In this document: positions 1 to 6,181 of the stretch, piece by piece
Layout: every line of letters starts with the position of its first letter
Position numbering within the stretch: the stretch's first letter is position 1
Assembly (NCBI GenBank): GCA_028281075.1
Contig: JANQKO010000681.1
Span: 1-18,091, forward strand
Direction of reading: 5' to 3'
From: Alphaproteobacteria bacterium
Lineage (GTDB): Bacteria > Pseudomonadota > Alphaproteobacteria > GCA-2731375
DNA length: 18,091 nt
Translations under genes and position numbers: made by a program
The notes under the pieces: generated by a model
Databases searched by the model: none
What the model saw: the letters and a program-made list of their open reading frames with translations, nothing else
What the model was told of the DNA's origin: nothing

Positions 1-505
1 GCCGCCGATCGACCCGCCCTCCGCCGGCATGGCGCCGGCCGAGCCGGCCTCGCCGCCGGCGCCGCCGGTGGTGCTGCGCGATTTCGCCCGGCTTGCCGCG
101 CTCGCCGAGGAGCGCAAGCAGGGCATCCTGTTCCACCACATTTCGGAAGACGTGCATCTCGTCGGCTTCGAGCCGGGCCGGCTCGAGTTCCGGCCGGGGC
201 CGAACGCGCCCGCCAACCTGGCGGTGATGCTGAAGAACTTCGCCGAGGAATGCACGGGCGAGAGCTGGGTGGTCACCATCAACAACGAGGCCGACGGCGC
301 GCCGACGCTGGCCGAACGAAGCCGCGCGGCGGCCGCGGCGGCGCCGGCCGAGATCGCCGCCCATCCCCTGGTGCAGGCGACGCTGGAGGCGTTTCCGGGA
401 TCGGAAATCGGCGCCGTGCGTGATATGCACGCAGCCGGCGCGGAGCCCGGTGACGACGATGCCCCGGCCTTGAAACAGATGGCGAGCGATAAGGACGGAC
501 GATGA
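1..505 (+). CDS. dnaX: DNA polymerase III subunit gamma/tau, C-terminal part (5' end outside window)
   Basis: This is the last ~167 codons of a gene that enters from the left edge, with the reading frame starting at base 2. A Pro/Ala-rich linker is followed by a compact domain beginning near VVLRDFARLAAL and containing HHISEDVHLVGFEPGRLEF and ESWVVTINNE. This matches the C-terminal tau domain found in alphaproteobacterial DnaX, which in the holoenzyme contacts the alpha polymerase subunit. The ATPase domain lies outside the window. The TGA stop overlaps the ybaB ATG (ATGA at 502-505), so the two genes are translationally coupled, in the common dnaX-ybaB-recR order. The internal ATG at base 29 is not a credible start because the frame is open to the window edge. 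Confidence 0.9.
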   Translation, partial: PPIDPPSAGMAPAEPASPPAPPVVLRDFARLAALAEERKQGILFHHISEDVHLVGFEPGRLEFRPGPNAPANLAVMLKNFAEECTGESWVVTINNEADGAPTLAERSRAAAAAAPAEIAAHPLVQATLEAFPGSEIGAVRDMHAAGAEPGDDDAPALKQMASDKDGR

Positions 506-825
506 AGAATCTCGGCCAGATGCTGAAACAGGCCCAGGAATTCCAGACCAGGATGGCCGAGATGCAGCAGCAGCTCGAGAACATCGAGATCGTCGGCAGC
601 GCCGCCGGCGGCATGGTCCAGGTGACGCTGAACGGCAAGGGCGAGATGCGGGGGGTCAAGCTCGATCCGTCGCTGTGCAAGCCGGAAGAGGCGGAGGTGA
701 TGGAAGACCTGCTGGTCGCCGCGCACAACGACGCCAAGCGCCGGGTCGAGGAGCGCACGGCCGAGGAAATGCAGAAGCTGACCGGCGGCCTGCAACTGCC
801 GCCCGGCATGAAGCTGCCGTTCTAG
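502..825 (+). CDS. ybaB: YbaB/EbfC family nucleoid-associated protein
   Basis: This 107-residue protein has the usual length and pattern of the YbaB/EbfC family. It opens with a Met/Gln-rich helix (MKNLGQMLKQAQEFQTRMAE) followed by the segment VGSAAGGMVQVTLNGKGEM. A second helix region (LLVAAHNDAKRRVEERTAEE) and a short tail ending LPPGMKLPF complete it. Family members form tweezer-shaped dimers that bind DNA and are encoded beside recR in many bacteria; their exact role in repair or nucleoid structure is not settled. The start codon overlaps the dnaX stop, and AAGGA about six bases upstream serves as ribosome binding site. A short hairpin (GCGGGC-CAT-GCCCGC) begins at the stop codon. Confidence 0.95.
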   Translation: MKNLGQMLKQAQEFQTRMAEMQQQLENIEIVGSAAGGMVQVTLNGKGEMRGVKLDPSLCKPEEAEVMEDLLVAAHNDAKRRVEERTAEEMQKLTGGLQLPPGMKLPF

Positions 826-863
826 CGGGCCATGCCCGCCAAAAAGGGGACAGTCCCCATTTT
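825..863. repeat. Two adjacent small palindromes after ybaB
   Basis: Directly at the ybaB stop is a perfect 6-bp stem with a 3-base loop (GCGGGC-CAT-GCCCGC, 825-839). Next comes AAAAA, GGGGACAGTCCCC and ATTTT (841-863), a palindrome with A/T runs on both sides. The second could fold as GGGGA-CAG-TCCCC followed by ATTTT, resembling a weak bidirectional terminator. It may equally be a dispersed repeat, since this GGGGACWGTCCCC motif recurs in many bacterial genomes. The terminator role is inference. Confidence 0.4.
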
Positions 864-878
864 CAGGACGCAACCATC

Positions 879-959
879 CGTCATTGCCGGGCCTGACCCG
901 GCGATCCAGGTCCCTTTTGGGATGCCGTCTGGATGCCCGGATCAAGTCCGGGCATGACG
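879..959. repeat. Imperfect inverted repeat between ybaB and recR
   Basis: A left arm at 879-908 (starts CGTCATTGCCGGG, ends GCGATCCA) pairs with a right arm at 930-959 (starts TGGATGCCCGG, ends GGGCATGACG), matching at 23 of 30 positions around a 21-base loop. The type (GTCAT..GCC.GG....GATCCA and its mirror) is very common between genes of alphaproteobacteria. It would give a long hairpin in the mRNA between ybaB and recR. A related unit with similar GTCAT...ATCCA arms lies at 13511-13595. Confidence 0.75.
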
Positions 960-988
960 GACCGCGGCCGGGACACCGATACCGCGTC

Positions 989-1582
989 ATGATGGGGCCG
1001 GAGATCGAGCGGCTGGTTCAGTTGCTGGCCAGGCTGCCGGGGCTGGGGCCGCGCTCGGCGCGGCGGGCGGCACTGCACCTGATCAAGCGCCGGGACACGC
1101 TGCTGACGCCGCTGGCCGAGAGCCTGCGGGCGGCGGCCGAGAACGTGCGCGCCTGCGGCATCTGCGGCAACCTCGACGCCGGCGATCCCTGCGGCATCTG
1201 CCGCGACCCGGGCCGCGAGGCGGCGGCGATCTGCGTGGTCGAGGACGTCGCCGACCTCTGGGCACTGGAGCGGGCGGCCGTGTTCCGCGGCCGCTATCAC
1301 GTGCTGGGCGGCACGCTGTCGGCGCTGGACGGTGTCGGGCCGGAGGACCTGAACATCGCCGGTCTGCTGGAGCGGGCGGCGGCGCCCGAGGTGCGCGAGG
1401 TGATCCTGGCCACCAACGCCACGGTCGACGGCCAGACGACGGCGCATTACATCACCGAGCGTCTGGCCGGCTGTGACGTGACGGTATCGGGACTGGCCCA
1501 CGGCGTGCCGGTGGGCGGCGAGCTCGATTATCTGGACGACGGCACGCTGGCCGCGGCGCTGAAGGCGCGCAAGTCGTTCTAG
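989..1582 (+). CDS. recR: Recombination mediator protein RecR
   Basis: The 197-residue product has the family's usual length. It shows the N-terminal helix-hairpin-helix (LARLPGLGPRSARRAALHLI, about residues 13-32) and a four-cysteine zinc finger (C56, C59, C68, C71). A Toprim domain starts near AICVVEDVADLWALE (80-94) and includes HVLGGTLSALDGVGPEDL, with the conserved C-terminal ATNAT.DGQTTA segment. RecR acts with RecO (and RecF) to load RecA on gapped DNA. The ATGATG at 989/992 is chosen as start. The frame is open further upstream to 884, but that stretch reads through the palindromic repeat and has no RecR-like sequence. The ribosome binding site is weak. The gene faces the next one tail to tail, 10 bases apart. 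Confidence 0.95.
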   Translation: MMGPEIERLVQLLARLPGLGPRSARRAALHLIKRRDTLLTPLAESLRAAAENVRACGICGNLDAGDPCGICRDPGREAAAICVVEDVADLWALERAAVFRGRYHVLGGTLSALDGVGPEDLNIAGLLERAAAPEVREVILATNATVDGQTTAHYITERLAGCDVTVSGLAHGVPVGGELDYLDDGTLAAALKARKSF

Positions 1583-1592
1583 CCGGCGCGCG

Positions 1593-1814
1593 TCAGCAGC
1601 CGATCACCGGCCGGACGGCGCGCGAATAGACGGTCAGGCCGCCGTCGATCGTCTGCTCGACCGACGACAGGCCGGTCGTGACATAGACACGGGGCGTGCC
1701 GTTCATCTCGTCGGCGGCGCTGCGGCCGACCAGCGAGACCAGGCCCAGAACGACCAGGCCCAACAGCCAAAGGCCGAACCAGAGGGCGAAGGCTTTGGGG
1801 TCGTTGCTACTCAT
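1593..1814 (-). CDS. Small single-pass membrane protein, unassigned
   Basis: A 73-residue protein with a short polar N-terminus (MSSNDPKAFA), one strong hydrophobic helix (LWFGLWLLGLVVLGLVSLVG, about residues 10-30) and a ~40-residue polar tail ending VIGC. The tail (GTPRVYVTTGLSSVEQTIDG) would lie outside the cytoplasm if the helix is a signal anchor. I do not recognise the family. An ATG at 1823 would add three residues, but GGAG lies about nine bases before the ATG at 1814 and immediately next to the one at 1823, so 1814 is preferred. Its start region faces an AT-rich palindromic gap that may carry its promoter. It is a plausible real gene; another reading frame on the same strand lacks a convincing protein. 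Confidence 0.6.
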   Translation of the reverse strand: MSSNDPKAFALWFGLWLLGLVVLGLVSLVGRSAADEMNGTPRVYVTTGLSSVEQTIDGGLTVYSRAVRPVIGC

Positions 1815-1875
1815 CTCATTCATCTCCGAAGCGGGCGAAACCGGCGCCCGGACCGCCAGGCCGGACCGCGGCCAT

Positions 1876-1945
1876 GGCTAATCAGATATGAATGGGTTAT
1901 CACGTTAATCAATATATCGAATTGATATATAATATGAGATGTGAT
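1876..1945. promoter_or_regulatory. AT-rich palindromic patch upstream of the small membrane protein gene
   Basis: About 70 strongly AT-rich bases stand out in GC-rich surroundings. They hold the inverted repeats ATATATC-GAATT-GATATAT (1912-1930) and ATCAAT-N7-ATTGAT (1908-1926), plus a TATAAT on the plus strand at 1928-1933. On the minus strand, TTGATT (1907-1912) is followed after 17 bases by ATATCT, a weak promoter match directed at the gene starting at 1814. This may be a promoter with an overlapping operator. No regulator can be named from the sequence. The rest of the gap up to 2030 shows only the rmuC 3' flank. Confidence 0.35.
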
Positions 1946-2030
1946 CGGCCGGACCGAGGGCGTGGCGCCGATCCGGTTCGTTTCTCTGTGTCTGCGGTTC
2001 CCCGTGCCTCTGTGGTCAGCCCATCCCGTC

Positions 2031-3191
2031 TCAGCCGCCGGGCAGCGCGGAGACGGGGCGGGGCGCGGCCAGCGCGTCCTCGACCGCCTCCGTGGTCTCG
2101 TCCGCGTCGTCGTCGAGCTGCAGGTCCTCGATCTTCTCGGCCCGGCCGATGATCTTCGTGGTCGAGATGCCGATGTCCTTCAGGTCCTTCTCGGCCTGGG
2201 CATGGTGGCGCTTCAGGGCGTCGACCCGGTCGTCCAGCCGCCGCACGTCGTCCAGCAGGCGCTGGACCTGCGCCTGGATGACGCCGGCGGCCTCGCGCAT
2301 GCGGGCGTCTTTCAGCACCGCGCGCACGGTGTTCAGCGTCGCCATCAGCGTCGTCGGCGAGACGATCCAGACCCGGGCGCGGTAGGACAGCTCGACCAGG
2401 TCGGCGAAGTTGGCGTGCAGTTCGGCATAGACCGCCTCGGAGGGCAGGAACATCAGCGCCGAATCCGCCGTCTCGCCGGCGACGATATAGCGCTCACGGA
2501 TGTCGGTGATGTGCTTCTGGATGGCGGTGCGGAACTCGCGCCGCGCCCGCTTCTCGGCCGCCTCGTCCCGGGCCGCGCGCAGCGCGTGGTAGCTTTCCAG
2601 CGGGAACTTGGAATCGATGCCGATCGGCCCCGGCGGCCGCGGCAGGCGCACCAGGCAGTCGACCCGCCGGCCGTTGCCGAGCTGGGCCTGGAAGGCATAG
2701 GCCGACGGCGGCAGGATGGCGCCGACCAGGTCCTGCAACTGGACCTCGCCGAAAGCGCCGCGAGCCTGCTTGTTGTCGAGGATGTCCTGCAGGCCGATGA
2801 CCTGGCCGGTCAGCTCGGCGATGTTCTTCTGGGCGTGGTCGATGACGTCCAGGTGCTTGCGCAGCTCGCCCAGGCTGGCCGCCGTCTTGGACGAGGACTG
2901 TTCGAGGCTGTCGCCCATGCGCTTGCTGACGCCGTCGAGGCGCTCCTGCAGGCTGCGGGTCAGCTCGGCGCGCTCGGCCGCGTTCTGCTCGGCCATCTGC
3001 GACAGCCGGCCGCCGATCTCCCGCTGCGCGGCGGCGAGCGCGGCGGCCGCGTCGCCGAGCTGGGCGATGCGGGTCTCGGCCGCCTGCCGGGCCTGCCGGT
3101 CCCGCCGGCCGACGATGGCCACGGCGGCGACCGCCGTGACGGCGGCGAGCAGCGCCGCGACGACGCCGATGATCAGCAGGCTGGTTTCCAT
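2031..3191 (-). CDS. rmuC: DNA recombination protein RmuC
   Basis: A 386-residue protein. An N-terminal membrane anchor (LLIIGVVAALLAAVTAVAAVAIVG, residues 5-28) is followed by a long Gln/Glu/Arg-rich coiled coil (about 30-135). The RmuC domain follows, with RGAFGEVQLQDLV (144-156), VDCLVRLP, IGIDSKFPLESYHAL (191-204) and WIVSPTTLMATLNTVR. RmuC proteins are restriction-nuclease-fold related and limit recombination between short inverted repeats. The Asp/Glu-rich C-terminus is variable in the family. A TTG at 3221 is in frame, but the ATG at 3191 puts the membrane helix right at the N-terminus, as expected. It is transcribed away from def. Confidence 0.93.
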   Translation of the reverse strand: METSLLIIGVVAALLAAVTAVAAVAIVGRRDRQARQAAETRIAQLGDAAAALAAAQREIGGRLSQMAEQNAAERAELTRSLQERLDGVSKRMGDSLEQSSSKTAASLGELRKHLDVIDHAQKNIAELTGQVIGLQDILDNKQARGAFGEVQLQDLVGAILPPSAYAFQAQLGNGRRVDCLVRLPRPPGPIGIDSKFPLESYHALRAARDEAAEKRARREFRTAIQKHITDIRERYIVAGETADSALMFLPSEAVYAELHANFADLVELSYRARVWIVSPTTLMATLNTVRAVLKDARMREAAGVIQAQVQRLLDDVRRLDDRVDALKRHHAQAEKDLKDIGISTTKIIGRAEKIEDLQLDDDADETTEAVEDALAAPRPVSALPGG

Positions 3192-3274
3192 GAGCCGGTG
3201 GGCCTCGAATCGCTGGATCAAAACCGGAACGAGCCTAGCACGCCGCGGCGCGGATTGCCGGATTTCCCCCGAGC

Positions 3275-3303
3275 TTGACGCGTTTCCGGGCAGATACTAG
3301 GTA
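3275..3303 (+). promoter_or_regulatory. Possible def-fmt-truA promoter
   Basis: TTGACG (3275-3280) is followed after 17 bases by TAGGTA (3298-3303) in the gap between the divergent rmuC and def. The -35 is good but the -10 is poor. GATACT at 3293 is a better hexamer but too close to the -35. The position, just ahead of the AAGGAG at 3313, suits a promoter with a very short leader. Confidence 0.3.
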
Positions 3304-3326
3304 CTGCATGGCAAGGAGCATTCGAC

Positions 3327-3350
3327 ATGGCCGGCGAATCATGGCGTTGA
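3327..3350 (+). other. Seven-codon leader mini-ORF overlapping the def start region
   Basis: The strongest ribosome binding site in this gap, AAGGAG at 3313-3318, sits eight bases before an ATG at 3327. That ATG opens a seven-codon frame, MAGESWR, ending in TGA at 3348-3350. The last base of that stop is the first base of an in-frame def ATG (TGATG at 3348-3352). Initiation at 3327 could therefore feed ribosomes to def by termination-reinitiation. Whether it is translated is unknown. Confidence 0.3.
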
Positions 3351-3859
3351 TGCCGATCATTACCGCGCCCGACCCGCGCCTGAAGGTGCGGTCCGAGGCC
3401 GTCGGAACGGTGGACGATGCCGTCCGGAAGCTGCTGGACGACATGCTGGCGTCGATGTACGCGGCGCCCGGCATCGGCCTGTCGGCGATCCAGGTCGGCG
3501 TGACCAAGCGCGTGATCGTCACCGACGTGGCGGCGGACGATGAACCGCGCGCGCCGCTGTTCCTGGTCAATCCGCGGATCGTGCGGTTCTCCGACGACAT
3601 GGCGCTCTATAACGAGGGCTGCCTGTCGCTGCCGGAGCATTACGCCGAGATCGAGCGGCCGGAAGGCATCACGGTCGAGTACCTGGACCGTGACGGCGCG
3701 CCGCGGTCGCTGGACGCCGGCGGCCTCCTGTCGCGCTGCATCCAGCACGAGATGGACCATCTCGACGGCATTCTGTTCGTCGACCACCTGTCGGCGATCA
3801 AGCGCAACATGATCCTGCGCAAGCTGGTGAAGGCCCGCCGCCAGAAAGCCTCGGCCTGA
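3341..3859 (+). CDS. def: Peptide deformylase
   Basis: This 172-residue metalloenzyme removes the formyl group from the N-terminus of nascent proteins. The three family motifs are present: GIGLSAIQ (44-51), EGCLS (92-96, metal ligand C94) and QHEMDH (135-140, ligands H136 and H140, catalytic E137). Motif 1 has Ser where many members have Ala. The start MALMPIITAPDPRLK at 3341 resembles relatives. ATG 3350 (MPIITAP) is the alternative and would be coupled to a short leader frame. Further in-frame starts at 3308 and 3275 (TTG) add residues with no family likeness. Fmt, which adds the formyl group this enzyme removes, follows after seven bases. Confidence 0.95.
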   Translation: MALMPIITAPDPRLKVRSEAVGTVDDAVRKLLDDMLASMYAAPGIGLSAIQVGVTKRVIVTDVAADDEPRAPLFLVNPRIVRFSDDMALYNEGCLSLPEHYAEIERPEGITVEYLDRDGAPRSLDAGGLLSRCIQHEMDHLDGILFVDHLSAIKRNMILRKLVKARRQKASA

Positions 3860-3866
3860 CGCCGGC

Positions 3867-4793
3867 ATGAGCCGCCTCCGGCTCGCCTTCATGGGAACGC
3901 CCGATTTCGCGGTGCCGACGCTGGCGGCGCTGATCGCCGCCGGCCATGACATCGCCGCCGTCTACAGCCAGCCGCCGCGCGCGGCCGGCCGGGGCAGGCA
4001 GCCGCGGCCGTCGCCGGTGCAACGGGTCGCCGAGGATCATCGCATCGACGTCAGGATGCCCGTCCACCTGAAGACTGCCGAGGCGCGGGACGCCTTCGCT
4101 GCGCTCCACCTGGACGCCGCTGTCGTCGTCGCCTATGGCCTGATCCTGCCGCCGCCGATCCTGGCGGCGCCCCGGCTCGGCTGCCTCAACCTGCATGCCT
4201 CGCTGCTGCCGCGCTGGCGCGGGGCGGCGCCGATCCAGCGCGCGATCATGGCCGGCGACGCCGAAACCGGCGTCGCCGTGATGCGGATGGACGCCGGCCT
4301 CGACACCGGGCCGGTATTGCTGTCGGCGCGGGTGGCGATCGGGCCGGCGGCCACCGCCGGCGAGCTGCATGACGAGGTGGCCCGCCTCGGCGCGCCGCTG
4401 ATGGTCCGGGCGCTGGCGGGGCTCGCCGACGGCCGGCTGACGCCCCGGCCGCAGGCCGAGAGCGGCGTGACCTACGCCGACAAGATCGACAAGGCCGAAG
4501 CGCGCATCGCCTGGTCGCGGCCGGCGGCCGAGCTCGACCGCCGGATTCGCGGCCTGTCGCCCGTTCCCGGCGCCTGGTTCGAACATGATGGCGCCCGTAT
4601 CAAGGTGCTGCTGGCGGAACCGCTGGCCGATGTCTCGGGGCCGCCGGGCACGGTGCTGGACGACCGGCTGACGGTCGCCTGCGGCGAAGGCGGCCTGCGG
4701 CCGCGGATGCTGCAGCGGGCCGGCAAGGCGCCGATGCCGGCCGAGGCGCTGCTGCGCGGATTCCCGATCCCGGCCGGCGCGCGGCTGGCCTGA
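3867..4793 (+). CDS. fmt: Methionyl-tRNA formyltransferase
   Basis: The 308-residue enzyme transfers a formyl group from 10-formyl-tetrahydrofolate to initiator Met-tRNA. The N-terminal Rossmann-type formyltransferase domain begins RLAFMGTPDFAVPTLAAL. It includes the signature LNLHASLLPRWRGAAPIQ, with the likely catalytic residues N108, H110 and D146 (in MDAGLDTGPV). The C-terminal OB-like domain (about 210-305) binds tRNA and begins near VTYADKIDKAEARI. The loop PPRAAGRGRQPRPSPVQRVA corresponds to the folate/tRNA-contacting insertion. It follows def by seven bases and precedes truA by 18, consistent with one operon. The upstream region has no strong ribosome binding site, so coupling to def translation is likely. 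Confidence 0.96.
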   Translation: MSRLRLAFMGTPDFAVPTLAALIAAGHDIAAVYSQPPRAAGRGRQPRPSPVQRVAEDHRIDVRMPVHLKTAEARDAFAALHLDAAVVVAYGLILPPPILAAPRLGCLNLHASLLPRWRGAAPIQRAIMAGDAETGVAVMRMDAGLDTGPVLLSARVAIGPAATAGELHDEVARLGAPLMVRALAGLADGRLTPRPQAESGVTYADKIDKAEARIAWSRPAAELDRRIRGLSPVPGAWFEHDGARIKVLLAEPLADVSGPPGTVLDDRLTVACGEGGLRPRMLQRAGKAPMPAEALLRGFPIPAGARLA

Positions 4794-4811
4794 CGCGGCG
4801 CTGGAGGAGCC

Positions 4812-5591
4812 ATGCCGCGCTACAGGCTGACGGTGGAATATGACGGCCACGACTTCGTCGGCTGGCAGCGGCAGGATAACGGGCCGTCGGTGCAGGCGGC
4901 GCTGGAAACGGCGATCGCCGCCTTTTGCGGCCACGACGTGACGGTGTTCGCCGCCGGACGCACGGACGCGGGCGTGCATGCCGCGGCCCAGACCGTGCAT
5001 GTCGACCTGGCGAAGGCGATGCCGGCCGACAAGGTGCGCGACGCCGCCAATTTCCACCTGAAGCCGCGGCCGGTCGCCGTGCTGGCGGCGGCGCCGGTCG
5101 ACGAGGCGTTCCACGCCCGCTTCAGCGCCGTCGGCCGGCGCTATGTCTATCGCATCGTCAACCGGCGGGCGCCGCTGACCTACCTGCGCGGCCGGGCCTG
5201 GCACGTGGTGCCGCCGCTCGACGCGGATGCCATGCACCGCGCGGCCCAGGCGCTGGTCGGCCGGCACGACTTCACCACCTTCCGCTCGGTGCAGTGCCAG
5301 GCGAAATCGCCGCTGAAGACGCTGACGGCCCTTGACGTCACCCGCGACGGCGAGGCGGTGCGGATCACGGCGCTGGCCCGGTCGTTCCTGCACAACCAGG
5401 TGCGGTCCATGGTCGGCAGCCTGAAGAAGGTCGGCGAGGGCCGCTGGGCCGAGGACGAGATCGCGGCGGCGCTGGCGGCGCGCGACCGCTCGCGCTGCGG
5501 TCCGGTGGCGCCGCCCGACGGGCTCTATCTCGACGCCGTCCTCTACGCCGGCGATCCGGGGGCCGTGGCCCTGACCGCTGGTACCGCGTGA
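4812..5591 (+). CDS. truA: tRNA pseudouridine(38-40) synthase TruA
   Basis: A 259-residue protein that isomerises uridines 38-40 in the anticodon arm of many tRNAs. The catalytic aspartate is D52 in the signature AAGRTDAGVHA (48-57). Other family marks are YDGHDFVGWQRQ (10-21), ARFSAVGRRYVYRI, GRHDFTTFRS and the C-terminal FLHNQVRSMVGSL. GGAGG at 4803-4807 gives a good ribosome binding site four bases before the ATG. It is the third gene of def-fmt-truA, so all three act on translation or tRNA. It ends ten bases from the convergent membrane-protein gene, with no clear terminator between. Confidence 0.96.
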   Translation: MPRYRLTVEYDGHDFVGWQRQDNGPSVQAALETAIAAFCGHDVTVFAAGRTDAGVHAAAQTVHVDLAKAMPADKVRDAANFHLKPRPVAVLAAAPVDEAFHARFSAVGRRYVYRIVNRRAPLTYLRGRAWHVVPPLDADAMHRAAQALVGRHDFTTFRSVQCQAKSPLKTLTALDVTRDGEAVRITALARSFLHNQVRSMVGSLKKVGEGRWAEDEIAAALAARDRSRCGPVAPPDGLYLDAVLYAGDPGAVALTAGTA

Positions 5592-5601
5592 ACGAAATAC
5601 G

Positions 5602-6180
5602 CTAGCCCAGCAAGCCGGCGCTGAAACGCTCGATGCTGAATTGCAGCAGGATTTCGCCGACCACCACGCCGATCGCGGTTGGAATGTCACAGCCCAAGCC
5701 GGCGCGGGCGACGAGAAAAGCGATGTAGAGCGCGGCCAGGAAGGCGGTGAACAGCAGGACCTGGCCAATGCCGCCCGCCATGAGGCCGAGCGACCGCAGC
5801 AGCAGAACCAGCACCACCAGCGCGATCTTCAACACCTGGGACCAGTTCCAGACAATGACGAAGGCGGCGTAACTGGCCTCGAGATTGAGCAGCCGCGTCA
5901 CCGGCACCATGAGGACGACGAAACCGACCCAGGTAAACACGAAGACCACGGCCTGGACCAACAGATAGCTTGTGAAGCCCAAGACATTCACATCCGCGGC
6001 GATCAGATCCTGCGCCAGCAGAATTTGCAGCAGATAAAGCGGCGCGACGATGGCGGCCGCGAAGAACGACCGCCAGAACCCGTCGGCGGTGACGTTGAAA
6101 TAGCGCGGCGCGTCCGGGTCGCGTAGGACGATGCGCCAGACCCCGTAGATCGACCGTTCGATCTCGCGGCGCGGCGGCAT
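5602..6180 (-). CDS. Five-helix integral membrane protein, unassigned, last gene of the dap operon
   Basis: The 192-residue product starts with a charged segment (MPPRREIERSIYGVWRIVLRDPDAPRYFNV). About five hydrophobic helices follow, near residues 36-56, 70-95, 103-129, 134-157 and 163-183. I do not recognise a named family; the topology and the aromatic N-terminal segment recall Yip1-like small membrane proteins, which is only a resemblance. The ATG at 6180 follows the dapE stop after one base (TGA-C-ATG) and has no ribosome binding site of its own, so its translation probably depends on dapE. The coding is real: the helices are regular and the frame is uninterrupted. No link to lysine synthesis can be read from it. 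Confidence 0.8.
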   Translation of the reverse strand: MPPRREIERSIYGVWRIVLRDPDAPRYFNVTADGFWRSFFAAAIVAPLYLLQILLAQDLIAADVNVLGFTSYLLVQAVVFVFTWVGFVVLMVPVTRLLNLEASYAAFVIVWNWSQVLKIALVVLVLLLRSLGLMAGGIGQVLLFTAFLAALYIAFLVARAGLGCDIPTAIGVVVGEILLQFSIERFSAGLLG

Positions 6181-6181
6181 G

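Noticed and set aside
884..988. 35-codon N-terminal extension of recR
   Set aside because: It reads through the palindromic repeat, has no RecR-like sequence, and would exceed the usual family length.
1941..3278. 445-codon plus-strand frame opposite rmuC
   Set aside because: Antisense shadow of rmuC.
3798..5768. 656-codon minus-strand open frame opposite fmt and truA
   Set aside because: Antisense shadow; the Arg/Gly/Pro/His-rich product is typical of high-GC opposite-strand frames.
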